The notes beneath the pieces were generated by a model. The model saw only the letters and a program-made list of their open reading frames with translations, ran no database searches and was not told the DNA's origin. From contig NZ_JWHR01000068.1 in NCBI RefSeq assembly GCF_000808015.1, positions 1-64,000 of the forward strand: a stretch of 64,000 nucleotides of DNA, in the 5' to 3' direction. This document shows positions 46,166-54,722 of the stretch, piece by piece. This DNA comes from Terrisporobacter othiniensis. GTDB lineage: Bacteria; Bacillota; Clostridia; Peptostreptococcales; Peptostreptococcaceae. The position numbers and the translations under genes were made by a program. Position 1 is the first letter of the stretch. Every line of letters begins with the position of its first letter.

Positions 46166-47569
46166 ATGATAAACAACATAAAAAGAACTAAAATTGTCTG
46201 TACATTAGGGCCAGCTAGTGAAAAAGAAGAAGTATTAAGAGAGCTTATGAAAAGTGGATTAAATGTGTGTAGAATGAACTTCTCGCATGGATCTCATGAG
46301 GAACATAAAGGAAGAATGGATCTAGTTAAAAAATTAAGAGAAGAATTAGGTCAACCTACTGCTATACTTTTAGATACTAAAGGACCAGAAATAAGAACAG
46401 GACAATTTGATGTACCAGAAGTTTTTTTAGAAGAAGGACAAACTTTCACAGTAACAATGAAAGATGTTATGGGGAATAAAGATATGTGTACAGTAAGTTA
46501 CAAAGGTTTAGCAAATGATGTTAAAGCAGGAGACACTATATTAATAGATGATGGTCTAGTAGGGCTTACTGTTAAAGAGATAAATGGAGATGATATAGTT
46601 TGTGAAGTTCAAAACTCAGGAATAGTTAAAAACCACAAAGGGGTTAACGTGCCAGGAGTTAAAGTAAATCTTCCAGCTATAACTGAAAAAGATAGAAGTG
46701 ATATAGAGTTTGGGATAGAGCAAGGAATAGATTTTATAGCAGCATCTTTCGTAAGAAAAGTATCTGATGTACTTGCTATAAGAGAAATATTAGAAGAAAA
46801 CAATGCTGATCATATAAAAATAATATCTAAAATAGAAAACCAAGAAGGTGTAGATAATTTAGATGAAATAATAGCGGTTTCTGATGGAATAATGGTAGCT
46901 AGGGGAGACCTTGGAGTTGAAATACCAACAGAAGAAATACCAGTTGTTCAAAAGCTAATGATTAAAAAATGTAACGAAGCTGGAAAACCAGTTATAACAG
47001 CTACTCAAATGCTTGACTCTATGATGAGAAATCCAAGACCAACTAGAGCAGAAGTTACAGACGTTGCAAATGCTATATACGATGGAACAGATGCAATAAT
47101 GTTATCAGGAGAAACTGCTGCAGGTAAATATCCAGTGGAAGCGGTAAGAACTATGGCTACAATAGCTAAAAGAGCAGAAGAAACAATGAAAAATAAAAGA
47201 GATATGATAAATAAATCTAAGAATGTTACAGATGCTATAAGTTATGCAACTTGTACAACTGCTATGGATTTAGAAGCAAGAGCAATACTTAGTTCAACTT
47301 CTTCAGGACACACTGCAAGAATGGTATCTAAATTCAGACCAGACTGCACAATAATAGCAACAACTAGTCATGAAAGTGTTAGAAGACAATTATCTTTAAC
47401 TTGGGGTGTGCTTCCAGTTATAAGAGAAAAGTCAACAAATACGGATCAAGTTATAGTAAATTCTATAGAGGCAGCTAAAGCAGCTAACTACGTAAGCGAA
47501 AATGATGTAGTAGTTATAACTGCTGGTGGTAATGGAACTACTAACTTAATAAAAGTAGAAACAGTTTAA
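46166..47569 (+). CDS. pyk: Pyruvate kinase
   Basis: 467 residues. TKIVCTLGPASE start, MNFSHGSHEEH, LLDTKGPEIRTG, IDFIAASFVRK and MVARGDLGVEIP are all present. The protein stops after the regular C-terminal domain and lacks the extra PEP-utiliser-like domain found in Bacillus and in some clostridial enzymes of about 585 residues. RBS GAGGGAG. Last ATP-yielding step of glycolysis. Confidence 0.97.
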   Translation: MINNIKRTKIVCTLGPASEKEEVLRELMKSGLNVCRMNFSHGSHEEHKGRMDLVKKLREELGQPTAILLDTKGPEIRTGQFDVPEVFLEEGQTFTVTMKDVMGNKDMCTVSYKGLANDVKAGDTILIDDGLVGLTVKEINGDDIVCEVQNSGIVKNHKGVNVPGVKVNLPAITEKDRSDIEFGIEQGIDFIAASFVRKVSDVLAIREILEENNADHIKIISKIENQEGVDNLDEIIAVSDGIMVARGDLGVEIPTEEIPVVQKLMIKKCNEAGKPVITATQMLDSMMRNPRPTRAEVTDVANAIYDGTDAIMLSGETAAGKYPVEAVRTMATIAKRAEETMKNKRDMINKSKNVTDAISYATCTTAMDLEARAILSSTSSGHTARMVSKFRPDCTIIATTSHESVRRQLSLTWGVLPVIREKSTNTDQVIVNSIEAAKAANYVSENDVVVITAGGNGTTNLIKVETV

Positions 47570-47587
47570 TAAAAACCTTAAATTAAT

Positions 47588-47640
47588 AAAAATCCTAGTC
47601 AATAATAGTATAATTTACTTTATGGCTAGGATTTTTTGTT
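47588..47640 (+). terminator. Terminator of pyk
   Basis: AAAAATCCTAGTC (47588-47600) with GGCTAGGATTTTT (47624-47636), one G-T pair, T-run. Confidence 0.88.
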
Positions 47641-47698
47641 ATTATGAAAAATATAGTATATTTAATAATATATAATATTAGTAGGAGGTAATATACTT

Positions 47699-48853
47699 AT
47701 GAAAATTGTAATTGCCATAGATTCTTTTAAGGGAAGTTTAAGTTCAATAGAAGCAGCTAATGCTATAAAAAAAGGAATAGAAAATTCTAAACTTGATGCA
47801 CATATAGAAATAAAACCGTTGGCAGATGGTGGAGAAGGTACAGTTGATGCCTTAGTAGATGGAATGAATGGAAGAAGAAAAGTTGTAAAGGTCTGTGGTC
47901 CAGCTACAAAGTTAGTTGAAGCAACTTATGGCATATTAGATGATAATAAAACGGCAATTATGGAAATAGCTCAAGCAGCGGGAATTACTCAAGTTTCAGG
48001 AGAAGAAAAAAATCCTTTAAAAACTACAACTTACGGAGTTGGACAAATAATAAAAGCTGCCATAGATGAAGGGTGTAGAAACTTCATAATGGGAATTGGA
48101 GGAAGTGCTACAAATGATGCAGGAGTAGGTATGCTTCAAGCCTTAGGATTTAAATTTTATGATGAAAATAATAGCTTAGTTAATTTAGGTGGGAAAGTAT
48201 TAAACCAAATAAAAAGAATAGATGATAGTGGAAAATTAAAAGAATTAGATGAATGTAACTTTAAAATTGCTTGTGATGTAAATAATCCTTTATTTGGATT
48301 AAATGGAGCGGCACATATATATGGTCCACAAAAAGGAGCTACACCAGAGATAGTTGATGAGTTAGATAAAGGGCTTAAAAATTTTGCTGAAATAGTAAAA
48401 AGAGATTTAAATAAGGATTTAGCGAACACACCTGGAGCAGGAGCAGCAGGAGGATTAGGATATGGATTTTTAACATTCTTAAATTCAAAATTAGAGTCTG
48501 GAATAAAAATAATATTAGATGAAATTAAATTAGAAGAATCAGTAAAAGATGCTGATATAGTTGTAACTGGTGAAGGAAGGTTGGATAATCAAACTGCCAT
48601 GGGTAAAGCACCTATTGGAGTTGCAAAACTAGCTAAGAAGTATGGCGCCAAGGTTATAGCAATAGCAGGGTGTACAACAGATGATGCCATAACATGTAAT
48701 GAAGAAGGAATTGATGCATTTTTTTCAATAGTTAACACAGCAATTACTTTAAAAGAAGCTATGGACCATAAAAATGCAGAAAACAATATAATTAATACTT
48801 CTACACAAATTTTTAATCTTGTAAAAATTTTAAGCAAAAATGAAATTTTATAA
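47699..48853 (+). CDS. glxK: Glycerate kinase
   Basis: 384 residues, GckA/GarK type I family. IAIDSFKGSLSSIEAANAIKKG at the N-terminus, PLADGGEGTVDALV, FIMGIGGSATNDAGVGMLQALG, and VTGEGRLDNQTAMGKAP are the family motifs. Phosphorylates glycerate and feeds lower glycolysis, so it fits beside eno and pyk. RBS AGGAGG. It has its own terminator. Confidence 0.93.
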   Translation: MKIVIAIDSFKGSLSSIEAANAIKKGIENSKLDAHIEIKPLADGGEGTVDALVDGMNGRRKVVKVCGPATKLVEATYGILDDNKTAIMEIAQAAGITQVSGEEKNPLKTTTYGVGQIIKAAIDEGCRNFIMGIGGSATNDAGVGMLQALGFKFYDENNSLVNLGGKVLNQIKRIDDSGKLKELDECNFKIACDVNNPLFGLNGAAHIYGPQKGATPEIVDELDKGLKNFAEIVKRDLNKDLANTPGAGAAGGLGYGFLTFLNSKLESGIKIILDEIKLEESVKDADIVVTGEGRLDNQTAMGKAPIGVAKLAKKYGAKVIAIAGCTTDDAITCNEEGIDAFFSIVNTAITLKEAMDHKNAENNIINTSTQIFNLVKILSKNEIL

Positions 48854-48864
48854 TAAATCATATT

Positions 48865-48900
48865 AAAAATAGCAACTATGTTATATAGTTGCTATTTTTA
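48865..48900 (+). terminator. Terminator of glycerate kinase gene
   Basis: AAAAATAGCAACTAT (48865-48879) pairs perfectly with ATAGTTGCTATTTTT (48885-48899). Confidence 0.9.
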
Positions 48901-48908
48901 TATTAAAT

Positions 48909-49072
48909 TTAATAATCTTTATGCTTTTTCTTTTGCTGTCTTAAGGAAAATCTTAGTTCTTCGGCTTGCTCTTTGCTTAATTTTGATTGTTTTTTCCAAT
49001 ATCACTTTCAAATGCACCTACCCTAAAAGGATTCTCAAATAATAGAGTGAAACTTCCACTAACTTTGTCCAT
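48909..49072 (-). pseudogene. yjdF: YjdF-family (DUF2992) gene with large internal deletion
   Basis: On the - strand, after AGAAGGA and ATG at 49072, the frame reads MDKVSGSFTLLFENPFRVGAF then ESDIGKNNQN and a stop. It matches the YjdF start (FTLFFEDPFWVGVFE). One frame over, the sequence goes straight to KLSKEQAEELRFSLRQQ KKKHKDY and a stop, which is the YjdF C-terminal tail (ERRFELRQQKKKEKHKG). The middle of about 100 residues is gone. Identification rests on both ends matching in the right order plus the riboswitch upstream. Confidence 0.75.
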
Positions 49073-49100
49073 AATAAATTCCTTCTGTTTTGTTTATTAC

Positions 49101-49187
49101 AAGAGAGTGGGCAACCCCAGGATGTCAGGTTACTTCTATTTTTCAATAGGTCTGTACTATCAGCCAGACTGTGTTTTTATCTCTTAC
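49101..49187 (-). promoter_or_regulatory. Probable yjdF riboswitch
   Basis: The - strand leader folds into a closed three-hairpin junction: outer stem AAGAGA (49180-49185) with TCTCTT (49101-49106); hairpin GTCTG/CAGAC; hairpin CTATT-GAAA-AATAG; hairpin GTAACC/GGTTGC. It ends 28 bases before the yjdF-like start codon. yjdF RNAs are known riboswitches that bind azaaromatic compounds and sit before yjdF. The class call depends on the neighbour; I could not check the full consensus. Confidence 0.6.
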
Positions 49188-49348
49188 CTATATTATATCA
49201 ATATTAAAAATTATAGATATACTAAGAAAATATAAATTTAATATAAAATTATACTAAAATAATATATTAATAAAAATTTATAGATTATATAAAACTATTT
49301 AGGGAATAAAAATAATAAAGATGAAGTCAATATGAAAGGGGCGTTTTT

Positions 49349-50272
49349 ATGAAGAAGTTAGCAACATTTGCAGGTGGATGTTTTTGGTGTATGGTAAAGC
49401 CTTTTGATGAGTATGAAGGAGTAGAATCTGTCATATCTGGTTATACTGGTGGATATACAAAAAATCCCACTTATGAAGAAGTTTGTACTGATTTAACAGG
49501 ACATATCGAAGCTATACAAATTACTTTTGATGATGAAATAATAAGTTACAAAGAACTTTTAGACATATATTGGAGTGTTATTGATCCTACTCAAGTAGGA
49601 GGCCAGTTTGCTGATTTAGGACATCATTACAAGACAGTGATTTTTTATCATGATGATTATCAAAAGCAAGAAGCTGAAAAATCTAAAGAAGATTTGGAGA
49701 AAAGTAGATTATATGATAAACCTATAGTTACAGAAATAAGAAAAGCTGAAACTTTCTATCCAGCAGAGGACTATCATCAATATTATTATAAGAAAAATCC
49801 AGATCATTATAATAGATACTACGAAGGTTCTGGAAGAGCAAAACATGTTAAGAAAGTATGGGCAAAGAAAAATCTTACAGCACTACAATATGAAGTAACA
49901 CAAAACTCTGCAACAGAACCACCTTTTAGCAATGAATATTACAATAATTTTGAAGAAGGTATTTATGTAGATATAATAAGTGGAGAGCCTTTATTTACAT
50001 CTAAGGATAAATTTGATTCAGGGTGTGGATGGCCTAGTTTTTCAAAGCCGATTGGAAAAGGAATACTAGATTTTTACGAAGATTATTCTCACAACATGGA
50101 AAGAGTAGAAGTAAAAGGTAGCAAAAGTGGAGCTCACATGGGTCATGTATTTGATGATGGACCAAAAGAAATGGGAGGTATTAGATTTTGTATTAACTCT
50201 GCATCATTGAGATTTATTCCAAAGGAAAAAATGATAGAAGAAGGATATGAACAATACTTAGAGTACTTATAG
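49349..50272 (+). CDS. msrAB: Bifunctional methionine sulfoxide reductase MsrA/MsrB
   Basis: 307 residues, MsrA then MsrB. Msr[15 protein letters not shown] with catalytic Cys11, [16 protein letters not shown]. MsrB from about 170: [45 protein letters not shown], and catalytic Cys281 in [14 protein letters not shown]. The zinc CxxC pairs of some MsrB proteins are absent (ISGEPLFTS), so this is the zinc-free form. It repairs both sulfoxide epimers of oxidised methionine in the cytoplasm. RBS AAGGGG. Confidence 0.96.
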   Translation: MKKLATFAGGCFWCMVKPFDEYEGVESVISGYTGGYTKNPTYEEVCTDLTGHIEAIQITFDDEIISYKELLDIYWSVIDPTQVGGQFADLGHHYKTVIFYHDDYQKQEAEKSKEDLEKSRLYDKPIVTEIRKAETFYPAEDYHQYYYKKNPDHYNRYYEGSGRAKHVKKVWAKKNLTALQYEVTQNSATEPPFSNEYYNNFEEGIYVDIISGEPLFTSKDKFDSGCGWPSFSKPIGKGILDFYEDYSHNMERVEVKGSKSGAHMGHVFDDGPKEMGGIRFCINSASLRFIPKEKMIEEGYEQYLEYL

Positions 50273-50393
50273 AAAAGTAGTAAGAGTGGCTCTAATTTGC
50301 AGATAAAAGATAGGGCAATTCATTGTAAAATACACCATACTATGATAAACTAAAGGTTGAATATTTATTAATATCGTAAATAGGAGGTTACCT

Positions 50394-50627
50394 ATGTTAA
50401 ATAATGCATTAATGGGAGTACAACTTGTTTTAGCAGTATTCTTAATGTTAGTAATTATGCCACAAGAAGGTAAAGATAACTTTAAGTCAGATTTTAGTGG
50501 TTCAGAAGAAGGTTCACAAGCTTACTTCAAGCCAAAAGGAAAACAAGCATTTCTTTTAAAATCAACTAAAATAGTATCAATACTATTTTTTATAAATGCG
50601 TTAGCATTATTAGTAGTAAACAAATAA
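50394..50627 (+). CDS. secG: Preprotein translocase subunit SecG
   Basis: 77 residues with two membrane segments (about 6-24 and 55-75) and the VQLVLAVFLMLVIMPQEGK start typical of SecG. A small, non-catalytic part of the SecYEG channel. RBS AGGAGG. In many Firmicutes secG is followed by rnr; here two other genes come between. Confidence 0.9.
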   Translation: MLNNALMGVQLVLAVFLMLVIMPQEGKDNFKSDFSGSEEGSQAYFKPKGKQAFLLKSTKIVSILFFINALALLVVNK

Positions 50628-50695
50628 TATTAAATAAATGGCCAAATTTAATATTCAAAAAGTTAAAGGTTAAATTTAATTTTTAAACCAAGAAG

Positions 50696-50728
50696 ATGAT
50701 TATACAAAAGTGTAGTCATTTTTTTTGT
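50696..50728 (+). terminator. Terminator of secG
   Basis: ATGATTATAC (50696-50705) with GTGTAGTCAT (50710-50719), two G-T pairs, then T8. Confidence 0.8.
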
Positions 50729-50774
50729 TATAATGTAAGTATGATATAAAATTTATGACAAGGAAGGGAAAAAT

Positions 50775-51146
50775 ATGGCTGAAATAGATAATATTTTAGA
50801 GTGGGTTTTCGTATCAAAATGTAAAATACCAGAAGATGTCGTAGATGTATTGGCTCCAGGGGAAGTGGCAGTTGCAGCATACAGGACACTACGTGATAGT
50901 GCAACTTTTACAGATAAAAGAATAATAATAAGGGATGTACAAGGGCTAACTGGCAAGAAGGTAGAGATTTATTCTATACCATACTCATCAATAAACATGT
51001 GGTCAACGGAGACTGCAGGCTTGTTATTTGATTTAAGTGCAGAGGTAGAACTTTGGACTAGAGCTGGTCAGATAAAAATAACTCTACAAAAAGGTGTAGA
51101 TGTGAGGGAGTTTGATAGACTTATTGCTCACTGTATTTTAAGATAA
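50775..51146 (+). CDS. PH-like domain protein (DUF304-like/bacterial PH)
   Basis: 123 residues, no signal or membrane segment. LAPGEVAVAAYRTLRDSATFTDKRIIIRDVQGLTGKKVEIYSIPYSSINMW matches the bacterial pleckstrin-homology fold (YvbH/PH_1-like): the characteristic TDKRIIIRD turn followed by GKK.....PYSSI. Function of the family is unclear. RBS AAGGAAGG. Single gene with its own terminator. Confidence 0.8.
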   Translation: MAEIDNILEWVFVSKCKIPEDVVDVLAPGEVAVAAYRTLRDSATFTDKRIIIRDVQGLTGKKVEIYSIPYSSINMWSTETAGLLFDLSAEVELWTRAGQIKITLQKGVDVREFDRLIAHCILR

Positions 51147-51151
51147 ATTTT

Positions 51152-51193
51152 AAGTAGATATCATATTAAATGAGATGATATCTACTTTTTTAT
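51152..51193 (+). terminator. Terminator of the PH-domain gene
   Basis: AAGTAGATATCAT (51152-51164) pairs perfectly with ATGATATCTACTT (51175-51187), T-run. Confidence 0.9.
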
Positions 51194-51237
51194 TTTTGCA
51201 GCCTTGTGGTTCGGTTTTATAATTTTGAATCATATAA

Positions 51238-52176
51238 TTAAATTAAGGATAGTTGTTTTAACACAAAAATCCAACTAAATACTGTTACTATGGAAAAGGC
51301 AGAAGTAAATACTACTATTTGACTGGCTAAATCACTATCTCCATCCATTTGCATTGCCATTTGGAAGCTTGATACAGCAGTTGGTGATGCAAACATAATC
51401 ATAAGGGATAAAAGAGAAACATCTCTAAATCCACAGTAATATGAGATTACTATAAATATAAGTGGAGTAATAATTAATTTCCCTAAAACGACTATAATTG
51501 TCTCTTTTAGATATTTTTTTACATTAGAAAAGGAAAATGAAGCACCAAGTAATGTTAATGATAAAGGTGTTGCCATTTTTGAAATATCCTTAATTGTGCT
51601 TACAATAAATACCGGAAGTTTTATACTAAAAATTAACAATAATAAACCTAAGCAAGCACCTATAATAAGAGGATTTGTAATTATTCCATGAATGATTTTT
51701 TTTATATTAATATTTCCACCACGAAAAGTTTCTAAGGCAATTACAGATAAAAAGTTAAATAAAGGAACTACTATTCCTATCAAAAGAGCAGTTGTTCCAA
51801 TTTTTCCTTCACCTACTAAGGAAGTTGCAACAGGTATTCCGAAAAGTACAAAATTGCTACGAAATGTACCTTGAATCATAACTCCTCTTTTTTTATTGTC
51901 TTTTTCAATTATGGGTATAATTAAAAATAAAACTCCAAATAAAGCGATAATAGAGGTGGCAGCAAATATCATTAGTTTTGGATTAAAGACATTACATAAA
52001 TCTGTTGTATAAATGTTATAAAATAGTAAAGTTGGCAAAAATACTTTAAAGGTAGCGTTGTTCATGACTTTTACTGAACTGTTATCGAGGACCTTTATGT
52101 ATTTAAGAAAATAACCAAGAGCCATTACTATACATAGTGGTGCCACCACATTAAAGGATAAAATTAGATTTTCCAT
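51238..52176 (-). CDS. AEC-family transporter (auxin efflux carrier type)
   Basis: 312 residues with about ten membrane segments in two fivefold halves. MENLILSFNVVAPLCIVMALGYFLK start, FRSNFVLFGIPVATSLVGEG and ASPTAVSSFQMAMQMDGD are AEC marks. Members export or exchange organic acids such as malate. I take the ATG at 52176, 10 bases after GGGGGA; an ATG 9 bases earlier is too close to the RBS. It is the only - strand gene between the phosphodiesterase and the end of the window apart from the yjdF remnant. Confidence 0.87.
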   Translation of the reverse strand: MENLILSFNVVAPLCIVMALGYFLKYIKVLDNSSVKVMNNATFKVFLPTLLFYNIYTTDLCNVFNPKLMIFAATSIIALFGVLFLIIPIIEKDNKKRGVMIQGTFRSNFVLFGIPVATSLVGEGKIGTTALLIGIVVPLFNFLSVIALETFRGGNINIKKIIHGIITNPLIIGACLGLLLLIFSIKLPVFIVSTIKDISKMATPLSLTLLGASFSFSNVKKYLKETIIVVLGKLIITPLIFIVISYYCGFRDVSLLSLMIMFASPTAVSSFQMAMQMDGDSDLASQIVVFTSAFSIVTVFSWIFVLKQLSLI

Positions 52177-52409
52177 ATATGTCATTCCCCCTTTTTTAGC
52201 ATAATAAAAGTATAAATAAGAAGTAATAAAAATGCAAATATACAAAAATTAGACAAACTAGAATATTTTAGTTAAAATAGGTTGATAGATATAAATTAAA
52301 GAGTTATTTTTTAATTAAAAAAATACCTTGAATTGATCTGGGAAATAATATTAATAATTTAATAAATAAATAAAATAAAGATAATAATAAGTATAATAGG
52401 AGGTATTAT

Positions 52410-54578
52410 ATGACAGAGAAACTAAGAGAATCATTACTAGGGCTAATTAATGATAACCATTACAATCCTCTTAAAAAGGAAGAATTAGCACTAATTTTTA
52501 ATATACACCCAGCAGAAATGCCAATGTTTTATAATTTTTTAGAAGAATTAGAGGAAGACGGATATATTGTTAAAACGAAAAAGGGAAGAATTATGTCGCC
52601 AAATACTATGGGATTATTTGTAGGAAAATTTGTATCTCATAGAAAAGGATTTGGGTTTGTTGAATCTGACGAAGAATTTACACAAGATTTATTTATTCCA
52701 AAAGATGATATAAATGGAGCTCTTCACAATGACAGAGTTATGGCAGAAATCATAACACCTGCTACAGAAGATAGAAGAGCAGAAGGTAAGGTTATAAAAA
52801 TAATTAAAAGAGAAGTAACTAGAGTTGTTGGTTTATTCCAAGAAAACAAGAGCTTTGGTTTTGTTGTGCCTGATGACAAGAAATTTAATCAAGACATATT
52901 TATACCAAAGAGATTTTTCTCTGGGGCTAAAAATGATGATAAAGTAGTTTGTGAAATTACAGTTTGGCCACAAGAAAATAGAAAACCAGAAGGTAAAATA
53001 ATAGAGGTACTTGGTCAAAAAGGTGAAAGAGGAGTAGAAATTGACTCAATAATAAGAGCCCATGGACTTCCAGAGGAATTTCCTAAAAAAGTAATAGACG
53101 AAGCTAATCATGTGGCAGATCAAGATTTAAGGGATGAAATAGCAAGAAGACTTGATATAAGAGACCTTAATATTTTTACAATAGATGGTGAAGATGCAAA
53201 GGACTTAGATGATGCCATTTCAATAGAAGAATTACCAAATGGTAATTATAAACTTGGAGTACATATTGCTGATGTTACTCATTATGTTAAAGAAAAGAGT
53301 AAACTAGACAAAGAGGCTTTAAAAAGAGCTACTTCTGTTTATTTAGTAGATAAAGTAATACCAATGTTACCAAAACAATTATCAAACGGTGTTTGTTCAC
53401 TAAATCCGTTTGAAGATAAATTAACTTTATCTTGTTTCATGGAAATTGATTCAGAAGGTAAAGTTGTTAATTCTGATATAGCAGAGACTGTAATAAATTC
53501 AAAAGCTAGAATGACTTATACTGAAGTATCTGACATACTAGAAAAAGACGATGAAAAATTAAAACAAACTTTTGCTGCTCAAGTTGATGATTTTATAAAA
53601 GCGGAGAAACTAGCTAGAATTTTAATGAAGAGAAGACAAAGAAGAGGAGCTATAGACTTTGACTTCCCAGAGGCTAAAATAATATTAAATGGAAATGGTG
53701 AAGTAGTAGATATAAAACACTACGAAAGAAGAATATCAAACAAAATGATAGAAGAGTTCATGCTTGTAGCTAACGAAACAGTAGCAGAACATTTCTATTG
53801 GTTACAACTACCTTTTGTTTATAGAATACATGAGACTCCATCAGCAGAAAAAATGGAAGATCTTAAGAAATTCATAGCGACATTTGGATACACTATAAAA
53901 GGTGATATGGAAAATGTTCATCCAAAAGAAATCCAAGGAATAGTAGAAAAAATAAAAGGTACAAAAGAAGAAGAATCAATAAGTACAATAGCGCTTCGTT
54001 CTATGAAACAAGCTAAATATTCACCACAATGTATAGGTCACTTTGGATTAGCGGCAAAATACTACTGCCACTTTACTTCTCCAATAAGAAGATATCCAGA
54101 CTTACAAATTCATAGAATAATAAAAGAGCAATTAAACAATAAAATAAATAATAAGAGACAAGAGCAATTAGCTCATATAGTTGAATACGCATCTACTCAA
54201 TCATCAGAAAGAGAAAGAGCAGCAGAACTTGCTGAAAGAGATGTTCACGACTTCTACAAAGCGTGCTATATGGCAGACAAAGTTGGTCAAGAATTTGAAG
54301 GTGTAGTATCAAGTGTAACTTCATTTGGTATGTTCGTTGAACTTGACAATACAGTAGAAGGTCTTATAAGACTAGCTAATATGAGAGATGATTATTATAT
54401 TTTCGACCAAGAAAAGTATACAATTATAGGTGAAAGAACTCATAAAACTTTCAAAATTGGTGATACTGTGAAAATCCAAGTTGAAAATGTAAATGTTGAC
54501 TTTAGAGAAATAGATTTTAGATTAATAGCTAAATTAGAAGATAGTCATACAGAAGAAGATTTAAAAGAAGAAAATTAA
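52410..54578 (+). CDS. rnr: Ribonuclease R
   Basis: 722 residues. N-terminal winged helix (residues 1-60), two cold-shock-type OB domains with GFGFVESDEEFTQDLFIPKDDINGALHNDRV and a second FGFVVPDDKKFNQDIFIPK, the RNB catalytic domain with IDGEDAKDLDDAISIE (catalytic Asp cluster), and a C-terminal S1 domain (GQEFEGVVSSVTSFGMFVEL). 3'-5' exoribonuclease for structured RNA. RBS AGGAGG. Usually followed by smpB and ssrA; here a biotin operon follows. Confidence 0.97.
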   Translation: MTEKLRESLLGLINDNHYNPLKKEELALIFNIHPAEMPMFYNFLEELEEDGYIVKTKKGRIMSPNTMGLFVGKFVSHRKGFGFVESDEEFTQDLFIPKDDINGALHNDRVMAEIITPATEDRRAEGKVIKIIKREVTRVVGLFQENKSFGFVVPDDKKFNQDIFIPKRFFSGAKNDDKVVCEITVWPQENRKPEGKIIEVLGQKGERGVEIDSIIRAHGLPEEFPKKVIDEANHVADQDLRDEIARRLDIRDLNIFTIDGEDAKDLDDAISIEELPNGNYKLGVHIADVTHYVKEKSKLDKEALKRATSVYLVDKVIPMLPKQLSNGVCSLNPFEDKLTLSCFMEIDSEGKVVNSDIAETVINSKARMTYTEVSDILEKDDEKLKQTFAAQVDDFIKAEKLARILMKRRQRRGAIDFDFPEAKIILNGNGEVVDIKHYERRISNKMIEEFMLVANETVAEHFYWLQLPFVYRIHETPSAEKMEDLKKFIATFGYTIKGDMENVHPKEIQGIVEKIKGTKEEESISTIALRSMKQAKYSPQCIGHFGLAAKYYCHFTSPIRRYPDLQIHRIIKEQLNNKINNKRQEQLAHIVEYASTQSSERERAAELAERDVHDFYKACYMADKVGQEFEGVVSSVTSFGMFVELDNTVEGLIRLANMRDDYYIFDQEKYTIIGERTHKTFKIGDTVKIQVENVNVDFREIDFRLIAKLEDSHTEEDLKEEN

Positions 54579-54589
54579 TAAATTTATTG

Positions 54590-54616
54590 AGAGAGGAGTT
54601 ATATCCTCTCTTTTTT
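54590..54616 (+). terminator. Terminator of rnr
   Basis: AGAGAGGA (54590-54597) with TCCTCTCT (54604-54611), T6. Confidence 0.85.
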
Positions 54617-54623
54617 ATATCAT

Positions 54624-54678
54624 AAAGGTTAACCTAAAAAAAATAAAGGTTGACCTAAAAAATATAATAGAATATTAT
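54624..54678 (+). promoter_or_regulatory. Biotin operon promoter with probable BirA operator
   Basis: GGTTAACC (54627-54634) and GGTTGACC (54648-54655) lie in a near-repeat (AAAGGTTAACCTAAAA, AAAGGTTGACCTAAAA). Read as an inverted pair they give GTTAACC-N13-GGTTGAC, close to the BirA operator. The second copy contains TTGACC as -35 (54650-54655), with TATTAT (54673-54678) 17 bases on. Repressor binding would block the promoter when biotin is ample. Confidence 0.7.
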
Positions 54679-54722
54679 TATCATATGGCAAAATATTCAA
54701 ATGAATTTCAAGGAGAATTAAT

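Noticed and set aside
48987-49235. Open frame on the + strand over the yjdF remnant and riboswitch
   Set aside because: It is explained by the antisense yjdF-like coding ends and structured leader; no RBS.
54650-54668. TTGACC with TATAAT only 7 bases downstream in the biotin promoter
   Set aside because: The spacing is far too short for sigma-A; TATTAT at 17 bases is the better -10.
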